Below, in pieces: positions 1 to 9,912 of a stretch of 64,000 nt of DNA. The stretch is taken from positions 201,811 to 265,810 of the forward strand of contig NZ_BMVW01000006.1 in assembly GCF_014650915.1 (NCBI RefSeq), in the 5' to 3' direction. The notes under the pieces were generated by a model that searched no databases, was not told the DNA's origin, and was given only the letters and a program-made list of their open reading frames with translations. The DNA is from Streptomyces poonensis (GTDB lineage: Bacteria; Actinomycetota; Actinomycetes; Streptomycetales; Streptomycetaceae). Position 1 is the first letter of the stretch. Each line of letters begins with the position of its first letter. The position numbers and the translations under genes were made by a program.

Positions 1-266
1 ACCTCGAAGCCGCGGTGCTGCACGGCGTCCAGCAGCCCCTGCGCCGACAGGTCGACCAGGGCCTCGCGGACGGGGGTCGCGGACACCCCGTACTGGTCGG
101 CGATCTCCTTGACCGTGAACTCCTGCCCCGGCTGGAGCCGGCCGGCCAGCACCTCGTCGCGGAGCGCGTCCGCGATCTGCTGGCGCAGGGTGCTACGGGT
201 CACGGGGGTCACGGCGCCACCGCCGTTGCGGCTCGGGCGGCCGCCGCCGGTGCCGGTGCCGGGCAT
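1..266 (-). CDS. GntR-family transcriptional regulator, N-terminal part (partial at window edge)
   Basis: This is the first 88 residues of a GntR/FadR-type DNA-binding regulator; the effector-binding domain lies beyond the left edge. After a Gly/Arg-rich tail of about 20 residues, the winged-helix region is plain: LRQQIADALRDEVLAGRLQ, then EIADQYGVSATPVREAL, the recognition-helix segment typical of the family. The ATG at 266 is preceded by a purine-rich AAGGAAGAGG, which decides the start. It lies 229 bp downstream of the aminotransferase on the same strand, so it could regulate that gene or read independently. The ligand cannot be inferred. Confidence 0.85.
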   Translation of the reverse strand, partial: MPGTGTGGGRPSRNGGGAVTPVTRSTLRQQIADALRDEVLAGRLQPGQEFTVKEIADQYGVSATPVREALVDLSAQGLLDAVQHRGFE

Positions 267-495
267 GCTCGGGGCCCTCTTCCTTCGCGTGCGGGTCTGT
301 ACGTTCTTCTGCGTACATTTCTACGAGCACGTCACCTTACGCGTTCACAAGTCGCTCACCGGCGTTCGAAAGTCACATCTTGGTGTTTGCGAGTCGCTCT
401 CATGTGTGCGGAAGTGGTCGAAGAGCTGCCGGCCGGCCCGAAGAGCTGCCGGCCGGCGCGAAGGGAGCCGGCCGTGCCGTCACTCCGTCAATCCC
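267..495. other. intergenic region with a 20-bp tandem repeat
   Basis: No gene is visible here. The part near the GntR start is relatively AT-rich and probably holds its promoter. At 419-457 the motif CGAAGAGCTGCCGGCCGGC occurs twice in tandem and a third, decayed copy (CGAAGGGAGCCGGCC) follows. Each unit contains the palindrome GCCGGC. It could be an operator or simply slippage. Confidence 0.5.
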
Positions 496-1878
496 TCACT
501 CCGTGTACCCGTCCGCCACGGTCAGCGCCGCGTCCAGGGCCGCCAGCCCTTCCTTCGCCTCCTCCTCCGTGAGGGTGCACGGGGGCACGACGTGGGTGCG
601 GTTCATGTTCACGAAGGGCCAGAGGCCGTTCTCCTTCGCGGCGGCGGCGAACGCGGCCATCGGCGCGGTGGCCTCACCGGACGCGTTGTAGGGGACCAGC
701 GGCTCGCGGGTCTCCCGGTTCCGCACCAGGTCGAGCGCCCAGAACATGCCGACGCCGCGCACCTCGCCCACCGAGGGATGGCGGGCGGCCAGGTCGCGCA
801 GCCCCGGCCCGATCACCCGAGCGCCGAGGCCGGCCGCGTTCTCGACGACGCCCTCCTCGGCCATCACGTTGATCGTGGCGACGGCCGCCGCGCAGGCCAG
901 CGGGTGCCCGGAGTACGTCAGCCCGCCCGGGTACGGCCGCCGCGCGAAGGTCGCCGCGATCCGCTCGGAGATGGCGACGCCGCCCAGCGGCACGTATCCG
1001 GAGTTCACGCCCTTGGCGAAGGTCATCAGGTCCGGTACGACACCGAACAGGTCCGCCGCGAACCACGTACCGGTCCGCCCGAAGCCCGCCATCACCTCGT
1101 CGAGGACGAACACGATGCCGTGGCGGTCGCAGATCTCGCGGACACCGGCCAGGTATCCCGGCGGTGGCACCATGATCCCCGCCGTGCCCGGGATCGTCTC
1201 CAGGATGATCGCCGCGATGGTGTCCGGCCCCTCGAAGGCGATCGTCGTCTCCAGGTGCTCCAGCGCCCGGGCGCACTCCTGCTCCTCGGTCTCCGCGTAG
1301 AAGCGCGACCGGTACAGGAACGGCGCCCAGAAGCGCACGACGCCCGCCGACCCGCTGTCGGACGCCCAGCGGCGCGGATCACCGGTGATGTTGACGGCCT
1401 GCTGCGTACCGCCGTGGTACGAGCGGTACGCCGACAGGATCTTGGGGCGCCCGGTGTGCAGCCGCGCCATGCGCACGGCGTGCTCCACGGCGTCGGCACC
1501 GGCGTTGGTGAAGAAGATCTTGTCCAGGTCTCCGGGCGTGCGCTCGGCGATCAGCCGGGCCGCCTCCGACCGCGCCTCGATCGCGAACGCGGGCGCGAAC
1601 GTCGTCATCCGCCCCGCCTGCTCCTGGATCGCGGCGACGACCTTCGGGTGCTGGTAGCCGATGTTCGTGAAGACGAGCCCGCTGGTGAAGTCCAGGTAGC
1701 GCCTGCCGTCGTAGTCCCAGAAGTACGAGCCCTCCGCGCCGGCCACGGCGAGCGGGTCGATGAGCTCCTGGGCGGACCAGGAGTGGAACACGTGCGCGCG
1801 GTCGGCGGCCTTCACGGCGGCCCCGGTCCCGGGATCCGGATGAGGGAGCTGCGGGGGCTGAGGGAGCTGAGGGATCAT
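496..1878 (-). CDS. class III (omega-type) aminotransferase
   Basis: A 460-residue PLP-dependent aminotransferase of the class III fold, which moves an amino group between an amine or omega-amino acid and an oxo acid in the cytoplasm. Visible family features are the cofactor-binding NAGADAVEHAVRMAR block near residue 125, the LDEVMAGFGRTG segment carrying the PLP-contacting Asp, and TFAKGVNSGYVPLGG with the Schiff-base lysine at about K289. Length is normal. The first 20 residues are Pro-rich (PQLPQPPQLP). A TACGCT -10-like hexamer ends about 10 nt before the ATG at 1878, suggesting a nearly leaderless message. Substrate is not predictable from sequence alone; the downstream GntR regulator suggests a catabolic role. 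Confidence 0.88.
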   Translation of the reverse strand: MIPQLPQPPQLPHPDPGTGAAVKAADRAHVFHSWSAQELIDPLAVAGAEGSYFWDYDGRRYLDFTSGLVFTNIGYQHPKVVAAIQEQAGRMTTFAPAFAIEARSEAARLIAERTPGDLDKIFFTNAGADAVEHAVRMARLHTGRPKILSAYRSYHGGTQQAVNITGDPRRWASDSGSAGVVRFWAPFLYRSRFYAETEEQECARALEHLETTIAFEGPDTIAAIILETIPGTAGIMVPPPGYLAGVREICDRHGIVFVLDEVMAGFGRTGTWFAADLFGVVPDLMTFAKGVNSGYVPLGGVAISERIAATFARRPYPGGLTYSGHPLACAAAVATINVMAEEGVVENAAGLGARVIGPGLRDLAARHPSVGEVRGVGMFWALDLVRNRETREPLVPYNASGEATAPMAAFAAAAKENGLWPFVNMNRTHVVPPCTLTEEEAKEGLAALDAALTVADGYTE

Positions 1879-2133
1879 GCCGCGCAGCGTAGGCGCCGCG
1901 GGCCCGCCGCGACATGGGCGTCCTGTCTGCGCCCGGGCCGGGAACGCGACAGTGTGTCGGGCCGCCCGGCCGCCCGGCCGCCCGGCACGCGCCGAGCGCC
2001 CTCGCGAAGCCCGATGAGCGCCCTCACGAAGCGCGTCCGCGCTGTTACGGAACCGTAGGGACGGGTTCCCTGGTCTCCTGGTACAGCCGCACTATTCTCG
2101 GGCTGTTGCACCCGGACGGGGGGAAGGTGGCAC

Positions 2134-4164
<2,031 letters not shown>

Positions 4165-4296
4165 ACCGCCCGTTCGGCGGCACCAGGGCAGCACTACGGC
4201 AGCGCTACGGCCGCACCCTTGCTCACGCTTGACGTGTCCACGACCATAAGTGGAGTCCCATCGGTCCCCCTGATGCGCGCCCACCGCGGAGGCCCC

Positions 4297-5721
4297 ATGC
4301 GCCCCAGCAGGAGAACGCTTCTGACCGCCACCGCCACCGCCACCGCCACCGCCGCCACAGCCACCGCCGCGGCGGGAATGGCCGGCACGACCCCGGCCGC
4401 CGCCGACACGGGTGCCACCGGCTCTCCCCCGCCCGCCACCGCCCAGAAGCCCGGCCGTGAACTCCGCGCGCTGCTGCGCGAGATCGACCCCGGCCGCATC
4501 GAGGCGACGGTCCGGAAGCTGGCCTCCTTCGGCACCCGCCACACGCTCTCCGCCCAGGACGACCCGGCCCGCGGCATCGGCGCGGCCCGCGACTGGATCC
4601 ACGCCGAGCTCACGTCGTACGCGCGGGCCTCCGGCGGCCGGATGACGGTCGAGCTCCAGTCGTACGTACAGGAACCGGCGAGCCGGATACCCGAGCCCAC
4701 CCGCATCACCAACGTGATCGCCACGCTGCGCGGCTCGGTCACGCCCGACCGCGTCTACGTCGTGTCGGGCCACTACGACTCGCGGGCCACGGACGTCATG
4801 GACGCCACCTCCGACGCGCCGGGCGCCGACGACGACGCCTCCGGGGTGGCCGTCGCCCTGGAGCTGGCCCGCGTGACGGCCCGGCGCCGGCCCGCCTCGA
4901 CGATCGTGTTCGCGGCGGTGGCGGGGGAGGAACAGGGGCTGTACGGGGCCGCGCACATGGCGGAGCGGTACAAGGCCGCCGGCACGGATGTGCGGGCGAT
5001 GTTCACCAACGACATCGTGGGCAGCCCGAAGGCCGACGACGGCACCCGCGACCCGTACACGATCCGCCTCTTCGCGGAGGGCGTGCCGAGTTCCGAGACG
5101 CCCGAGCAGGCGGCGGTCCGCCGGTCGGTGGGCGGCGAGAACGACTCCCCGTCCCGCCAGCTGGCCCGCTTCGTCCGCGATGTGGCCGTCAACGACGCGA
5201 CGGGCATGAACGTCCGCGTGATCTACCGCCGGGACCGCTACCGCCGCGGCGGCGACCACATCCCCTTCCTCGAACGCGGCTACGCGGCCGCCCGCTTCAC
5301 CGAGCCCGCCGAGGACTTCGCCCACCAGCACCAGGACGTACGGGTGGAGGACGGGAAGCAGTACGGGGACCTCCCGGAGTTCTGCGACTTCGGGTACATC
5401 GCGCGCGTGGCGAAGGTGAACGCGGCGGCCCTGTGGACCCTCGCCCAGGCCCCGGACGCCCCGCGCGACGCGCGGATCGTCACCTCGACCCTCACCAACT
5501 CCACCGAGCTCGTCTGGACCCGCGGCACCGAACCCGATCTCGCGGGCTACGAGGTGGTCCGGCGCGAGACGACGGCACCCGAGTGGACCCATGTCGTCCC
5601 GGTGGGGGACGTCACGTCCCACGAGGCAGACCTCTCCAAGGACAACGTCTTCTTCGGCGTACGGGCGGTGAACCGGGCCGGGCTGCGCGGGCCCGTGGCG
5701 TACCCGCTGCCGCAGACGTAG
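4297..5721 (+). CDS. secreted M28-family zinc metallopeptidase
   Basis: A predicted exported zinc aminopeptidase of 474 residues. The chosen ATG at 4297 has GGAGG six bases upstream and starts MRPSRRTLL followed by an Ala/Thr-rich hydrophobic run (a simple ACCGCC repeat in DNA), which looks like a Tat-type signal peptide; two in-frame ATGs upstream at 4219 and 4273 lack such a site. Metal ligands are visible in GHYDSRA, PGADDDASG and AGEEQGLYGA, with a late His in GGDHIPFLERG, all standard M28 motifs. The last 90 residues resemble a fibronectin-III-like domain (WTRGTEPDLAGYEVVRR). It converges on the SLATT gene. Confidence 0.88.
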   Translation: MRPSRRTLLTATATATATAATATAAAGMAGTTPAAADTGATGSPPPATAQKPGRELRALLREIDPGRIEATVRKLASFGTRHTLSAQDDPARGIGAARDWIHAELTSYARASGGRMTVELQSYVQEPASRIPEPTRITNVIATLRGSVTPDRVYVVSGHYDSRATDVMDATSDAPGADDDASGVAVALELARVTARRRPASTIVFAAVAGEEQGLYGAAHMAERYKAAGTDVRAMFTNDIVGSPKADDGTRDPYTIRLFAEGVPSSETPEQAAVRRSVGGENDSPSRQLARFVRDVAVNDATGMNVRVIYRRDRYRRGGDHIPFLERGYAAARFTEPAEDFAHQHQDVRVEDGKQYGDLPEFCDFGYIARVAKVNAAALWTLAQAPDAPRDARIVTSTLTNSTELVWTRGTEPDLAGYEVVRRETTAPEWTHVVPVGDVTSHEADLSKDNVFFGVRAVNRAGLRGPVAYPLPQT

Positions 5722-5764
5722 GCCGCGGACGCAGCCGGCCCCGCGGTCATCGTGTCTTCCGAGG

Positions 5765-6517
5765 TCACCGCGCCTCCGGCGGCCGCTGCCGCGGCATGTT
5801 CGGGCGGGCGGCCGGCGGGACGGCGTAGCGGCCGTTCGGGGACGCCTCCGGGCGGGCCGTCCCCGGTCCGGCCGTCTGGATGCCGAGCGGCGCGGACCCG
5901 GTACGGAACTCGATCATCCAGTCGGCGGTCTCGGTCCGTACGAGTTCGGTGACGTCCTCCGTGAATCTGCGGAGCACCCCGAGGCAGCGCTCCGCCGCCT
6001 CGCTCGCCGTCCCGTCCGTCGGGCCGAGGATCTCCCGCACGCTCTCGGACGCCCAGTCGAACTGGAGCGCCTGGAGCCGGCGCTGCACGGCCTGCGCCGT
6101 GGCCACGTCCCTCATCCAGCCGGACGTCAGCCCGAAGTACCGGTCCCCGGCCACGCAGGCGACGCACAGCAGCAGCGACAGATAGCCCCAGGCCGCCACC
6201 CCGCCCACCACCCCGGTGAGGTCGAGCAGCGGCAGCGCCGCCCCGGCGAGGGCCCCCAGCGCCGCCCCGGCCCGCAGCACCCACGCGCACCGCCGCTTCC
6301 ACACCCGGTCCGCCAGGTACCACGTCACCGTGTGCAGTGCGTTCCGCTCCACCCACCGGTACAGCTCCTCCAGCCGCTCCGCGGGCTCCCCCCAGTCGCC
6401 CGCCGGGAACGGCCGCCCGGTCAGATCACCGCCCGACTCACCGCCCGACCGGAGCCCGGCGCTGTCGCCCCGTCCCTCCTGGGACGCTCTCTCGGGCTGC
6501 ATCTCCGGCTGGCTCAC
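5765..6517 (-). CDS. SLATT-type two-helix membrane protein
   Basis: A 250-residue protein with two adjacent hydrophobic segments (ALGALAGAALPLLDLTGVVG and AAWGYLSLLLCVACVAGDRY) followed by a long amphipathic helical region and a Pro/Arg-rich tail. This arrangement, together with the sequence RWVERNALHTVTWYLADRV just before the membrane, fits the SLATT family, which has been proposed to form pores linked to nucleotide-sensing conflict systems. No SLOG or other partner is visible next to it, so the role is open. I chose the GTG at 6517 because AGGGAG lies six bases upstream; an ATG-led extension to 6604 has no ribosome site. Confidence 0.65.
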   Translation of the reverse strand: MSQPEMQPERASQEGRGDSAGLRSGGESGGDLTGRPFPAGDWGEPAERLEELYRWVERNALHTVTWYLADRVWKRRCAWVLRAGAALGALAGAALPLLDLTGVVGGVAAWGYLSLLLCVACVAGDRYFGLTSGWMRDVATAQAVQRRLQALQFDWASESVREILGPTDGTASEAAERCLGVLRRFTEDVTELVRTETADWMIEFRTGSAPLGIQTAGPGTARPEASPNGRYAVPPAARPNMPRQRPPEAR

Positions 6518-6862
6518 CCGGCACTCCCTACTGCTGCTGACGCGACCTGACCCGACCACATGACGGCCGCACGACCGAGGGCACGCGCGGACGCGCTCCG
6601 GCACACGGCCGCCCCCTTCCTAGCGCCCAACGGGTGGCGACGGCGGCGCTTTCGCCGTTTTTACGCCCGGACGAAGGGTTTGATCAGGTATAGGCTCCCT
6701 CGTGGCCTCACCCGAAAGAGTGCTTGGGCGACGGGCGCGCCGACCACGTAGGCTCGTGCCGGACGGAAAAAACGGAACGTCAGAGCGACGGAACCGCGAG
6801 ACCGCGGAACCGCGCCGGCGGGACGCTCGGAACGCTCGGAACGCTCGACAAGGGAGCTGATC
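6518..6862. other. divergent intergenic region before ybaB
   Basis: No gene is seen in these 345 bases. The central part (6650-6700) is AT-richer than the surroundings and contains TAGGCT hexamers near 6695 and 6751 that could serve as -10 elements for ybaB-recR; a TTGGGC lies 19 bp before the second. Short direct repeats of GGAACGCTC occur just before the ybaB ribosome site. Confidence 0.4.
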
Positions 6863-7207
6863 GTGATCCCCGGTGGTGGCCAGCCCAACATGCAGCAGCT
6901 GCTCCAGCAGGCCCAGAAGATGCAGCAGGACCTGGCGAACGCGCAGGAGGAGCTCGCCCGGACCGAGGTCGACGGCCAGGCGGGCGGCGGCCTGGTGAAG
7001 GCGACCGTGACCGGCGCCGGCGAGCTGCGCGGCCTGGTCATCGACCCGAAGGCGGTCGACCCGGAGGACACCGAGACCCTCGCCGACCTGGTGGTCGCCG
7101 CGGTCCAGGCGGCCAACGAGAACGCCCAGAAGCTCCAGCAGCAGAAGCTCGGTCCTCTGGCTCAGGGCCTGGGCGGCGGCAGCGGCATCCCGGGGCTGCC
7201 GTTCTAG
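6863..7207 (+). CDS. YbaB/EbfC family nucleoid-associated protein
   Basis: A small (114 residues) DNA-binding protein of the YbaB/EbfC family, which binds the nucleoid and is nearly always encoded beside recR. The N-terminal third is a Gln-rich helix (MQQLLQQAQKMQQDLANAQ), the middle has the conserved GGLVKATVTGAGELRGLVID strand region, and the C-terminus is a helix plus a Gly-rich tail (GGGSGIPGLPF). The GTG start at 6863 is set by AAGGGAG six bases before it. recR follows after about 150 bp on the same strand; the two probably share a recombination/repair role. Confidence 0.93.
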   Translation: MIPGGGQPNMQQLLQQAQKMQQDLANAQEELARTEVDGQAGGGLVKATVTGAGELRGLVIDPKAVDPEDTETLADLVVAAVQAANENAQKLQQQKLGPLAQGLGGGSGIPGLPF

Positions 7208-7355
7208 CCGTCCGGCTGTTCGGGCGTCCGCCCCCCGGCGGGCGGATCACCCCGTACGGCGGCCCCCACCACCCCGTTGTCCGGTTCGCCTTCTCCCCGG
7301 GGCGGGGGCCAATTACCGTACGAACTGAAAGACTCCACGAAGGGCGGGCAGTCCG

Positions 7356-7955
7356 TTGTACGAAGGCGTGGTCCAGGACCTCATCGACGAGCTGGGGCGG
7401 CTCCCCGGCGTCGGTCCCAAGAGCGCGCAGCGGATCGCCTTCCACGTCCTCCAGGCCGAACCGACGGACGTGCGCCGTCTCGCCCAGGCCCTGCTGGAGG
7501 TCAAGGCCAAGGTGCGCTTCTGCGCCACCTGCGGCAACGTGGCGCAGGAAGAGCTGTGCGGCATCTGCCGCGACACCCGCCGCGACCCCGCCGTCATCTG
7601 TGTGGTGGAGGAGCCGAAGGACGTCGTCGCGATCGAGCGCACCCGTGAGTTCCGCGGCCGCTACCACGTGCTGGGCGGAGCGATCAGCCCCATCGAGGGC
7701 GTCGGCCCGGACGACCTGCGCATACGGGAACTGCTGGCGCGCCTGGCCGACGGCACGGTCACCGAGCTGATCCTGGCCACGGACCCGAATCTGGAGGGCG
7801 AGGCCACCGCGACGTACCTCGCCCGCATGATCAAGCCCATGGGCCTCAGGGTCACCCGCCTGGCCAGCGGCCTCCCGGTGGGTGGCGACCTGGAATACGC
7901 GGACGAGGTCACCCTCGGCCGCGCCTTCGAGGGGAGACGACTCCTAGATGTCTGA
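7356..7955 (+). CDS. recR: recombination mediator RecR
   Basis: RecR, 199 residues, loads RecA at gaps together with RecF/RecO. The helix-hairpin-helix (ELGRLPGVGPKSAQRIAFH), the C4 zinc finger (C56, C59, C68, C71) and the Toprim domain (ICVVEEPKDVVAIERT, then LILATDPNLEGEATATYLA) occur in the standard order. The start is a TTG at 7356, giving the MYEGVVQDL N terminus I recall for actinobacterial RecR. The last eight bases overlap the DUF5063 gene, so the two are translationally coupled. Confidence 0.96.
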   Translation: MYEGVVQDLIDELGRLPGVGPKSAQRIAFHVLQAEPTDVRRLAQALLEVKAKVRFCATCGNVAQEELCGICRDTRRDPAVICVVEEPKDVVAIERTREFRGRYHVLGGAISPIEGVGPDDLRIRELLARLADGTVTELILATDPNLEGEATATYLARMIKPMGLRVTRLASGLPVGGDLEYADEVTLGRAFEGRRLLDV

Positions 7956-8607
7956 CGCCACGCTGCACGCGACCGACCCGGACCCCGGCGACTTCGCGGT
8001 CCAGATCGCGGACCAGATCGAGAGCTTCCTGGTCGCCGTCACCGAGGTCGCCAAGGGCGACGAGCCGGACTCGGCGGTGCCCTTCCTGCTGCTGGAGGTC
8101 TCCCAGCTGCTGCTGGCCGGCGGGCGCCTCGGCGCGCACGAGGACATCGTGCCGGACGAGCGGTACGAGCCCGACCTCGGCCCGGAGCCGGACGTGGACG
8201 AACTGCGCGAGAACCTGGCCCGCATGCTGGACCCCGTCGACGTGTACTCCGAGGTCTTCGACCCGTACGAGCCCCGCAAGGCGCCCGTCCCGGCCAGGAT
8301 CTCCGACGACCTCGCCGACGTCATCACCGACCTGCGCCACGGCATGGCCCACTACAAGTCCGGCCGCACCACCGAGGCCCTGTGGTGGTGGCAGTTCTCC
8401 TACTTCTCCAACTGGGGCTCCACGGCCTCCGCGACCCTGCGCGCCCTCCAGTCCCTGGTCGCCCACGTCCGCCTGAACCAGCCGCTGGAGGAGCTGGACG
8501 GCCTGGACACCGACCAGGACCTCGGCGACGAGGCCCTGGAGCTGGAGGCCGGCCGGGTGATGGCGGAGGAGATCGCGGGCCCGCTGGGACTGCGCCAGGT
8601 CAAGTGA
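7948..8607 (+). CDS. DUF5063 protein coupled to recR
   Basis: A 219-residue acidic, all-alpha cytoplasmic protein matching what I know as DUF5063, found behind recR in streptomycetes. There is no membrane segment and no recognisable catalytic motif. Conserved-looking parts are a Trp/Tyr/Phe cluster (EALWWWQFSYFSNWGSTAS) and an acidic N-terminal half. Its ATG overlaps the recR stop region by eight bases, which argues for co-expression and possibly a function in the same repair process, but this is inference from position only. Confidence 0.85.
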   Translation: MSDATLHATDPDPGDFAVQIADQIESFLVAVTEVAKGDEPDSAVPFLLLEVSQLLLAGGRLGAHEDIVPDERYEPDLGPEPDVDELRENLARMLDPVDVYSEVFDPYEPRKAPVPARISDDLADVITDLRHGMAHYKSGRTTEALWWWQFSYFSNWGSTASATLRALQSLVAHVRLNQPLEELDGLDTDQDLGDEALELEAGRVMAEEIAGPLGLRQVK

Positions 8608-8692
8608 CCGCGGGCTGAGACCGTGCCCCGACCGCTTCCCCCGACGACCGTGCCGTGACCGCTCTCCCGACGACCGTGCCGAAGGCCGTGCC

Positions 8693-9640
8693 GTGACCGC
8701 TCTCCTGCTTCTGCTGACCACCGTGGCCCTGACCGCCGCCGTGCTGGGCCCCCGTGTCCTGCTCCGGGCCGGCTGGCCGGAACGGGAACCCGTCGTCGCG
8801 CTGTGGGTGTGGCAGTGCCTGGTCGGCACCGTGCTGCTGAGCTGCCTGGCCGGGCTGGTGCTCGGGGCCGCGGCGGTCTTCGACACCGTACGGGTCCATG
8901 CCTTCGCGCCCGCGCCCGCGGCCGTCACCGACGCGTACGACCTGGCCGCGGCGCCGCCCTGGACGGCCTTCCTGACCCTGCTGCTGGCCTGCGGCGCCGC
9001 CTGGACCGGCGCCATGCTCGCCCGGGAGCTCGTCGAGGCCCGGCGGCGCGAGCGGCTGCGCCGGGAGCACCTGCGCGACCGCGTGCCCGAGCTGCCCGCC
9101 GGACTGGCGGACGGCCTGGCGGACGCCCGGGGGCCGCTGGTGGTCCTGGAGGACGAGTATCCGGACGCCTGGCTGATGCCGGGGGCGAGGCCCCGGCTCG
9201 TCGTCACCACGGGCGCGCTGCGCCGGCTGGACGAGCGGCAGGTCGACGCCGTGCTCGCCCACGAACTGGGCCACGCCCGCGCCCGCCACGACTGGCTGCT
9301 GCACCTGTCGGCGGCGCTGGCCACCGGGTTCCCGCGGGTGCCGCTCTTCGCCCACTTCGCCGACCAGACCCACCGCCTCGTCGAGCTCGCCGCCGACGAC
9401 ACGGCGTCGCGCCGCTGCGGCCACCTCACCGCGGCCCTGGCGCTGATCGAGCTCAACCGGCACCGGGGCGTCCTGAGCTGCGCCGGTACCCGGCGGCTCC
9501 TCGGCGACCGGGTCGAGCGCCTCCTCGAACCGCCGCCCCGCCTGGACCGCGCCCGCCGGGCCGCCACCACGACGGCCGCCGCGCTCGTCCCCCTGCTGCC
9601 GCTGCTCATCGCCTTCGCACCGGCGCTCGCGACGCTCTAG
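8693..9640 (+). CDS. integral-membrane metallopeptidase (M48/M56 type)
   Basis: A 315-residue membrane protease. Two N-terminal transmembrane helices (LLLLLTTVALTAAVLG and WQCLVGTVLLSCLAGLVLG), a third near residue 100 and a C-terminal one (ALVPLLPLLIAFAPALA) surround a zinc site HELGHARARHDW with the downstream ELAADDTASRR glutamate, the pattern of BlaR1/HtpX-like peptidases. In actinobacteria such genes often pair with a BlaI repressor; none is seen here. The GTG start follows a local duplication in which GTGCCGTGACCGCTCTCC occurs twice (near 8650 and 8687), so only the second copy opens this frame. Confidence 0.82.
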   Translation: MTALLLLLTTVALTAAVLGPRVLLRAGWPEREPVVALWVWQCLVGTVLLSCLAGLVLGAAAVFDTVRVHAFAPAPAAVTDAYDLAAAPPWTAFLTLLLACGAAWTGAMLARELVEARRRERLRREHLRDRVPELPAGLADGLADARGPLVVLEDEYPDAWLMPGARPRLVVTTGALRRLDERQVDAVLAHELGHARARHDWLLHLSAALATGFPRVPLFAHFADQTHRLVELAADDTASRRCGHLTAALALIELNRHRGVLSCAGTRRLLGDRVERLLEPPPRLDRARRAATTTAAALVPLLPLLIAFAPALATL

Positions 9641-9912
9641 GCCGCGCCCGGGACGTGCGGCGATGTGACTCGGGGCACTTTCCGAGTGCCCCACCCGCTC
9701 CTGGGCAGGTAGAGCTCCGGAGCGACCGGGGCCTCCCGAGTGAATTCCGGCGGGTGCCGGGCCGAGACGGGAGAAACACCGGGGTCGTCGCAGGGTGGGC
9801 GGGACATCTCACCATGCGATATCCCGGAGGGGGCGACCGGCCGCTCGATAGACTGAGCCGACCGCAGTACGTGGGTATGTGCGGACAGAGACGGACTGAG
9901 CGAGGAGCGCAC
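9641..9912 (+). promoter_or_regulatory. lysC-asd promoter region
   Basis: A 272-bp leader before lysC. A TAGACT -10-like hexamer lies at about 9849-9854, some 60 bp before the GTG. At 9665-9678 the sequence GTGACTCGGGGCAC fits the degenerate GTG-N6-GNCAC Crp pattern, though this could be chance in such GC-rich DNA. I see no lysine riboswitch or T-box. Confidence 0.35.

Noticed and set aside
109..2058. A 649-codon plus-strand frame over the aminotransferase
   Set aside because: Shadow of the aminotransferase gene; low-information sequence.
9665..9678. A third Crp site upstream of lysC
   Set aside because: It matches the loose pattern but has no dyad symmetry and lies far from the start; chance matches are expected in such GC-rich DNA.
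8803..9912. An upstream extension of lysC by 370 codons
   Set aside because: It overlays the membrane peptidase in another frame; GTG 9913 with GAGGAG is the true start.
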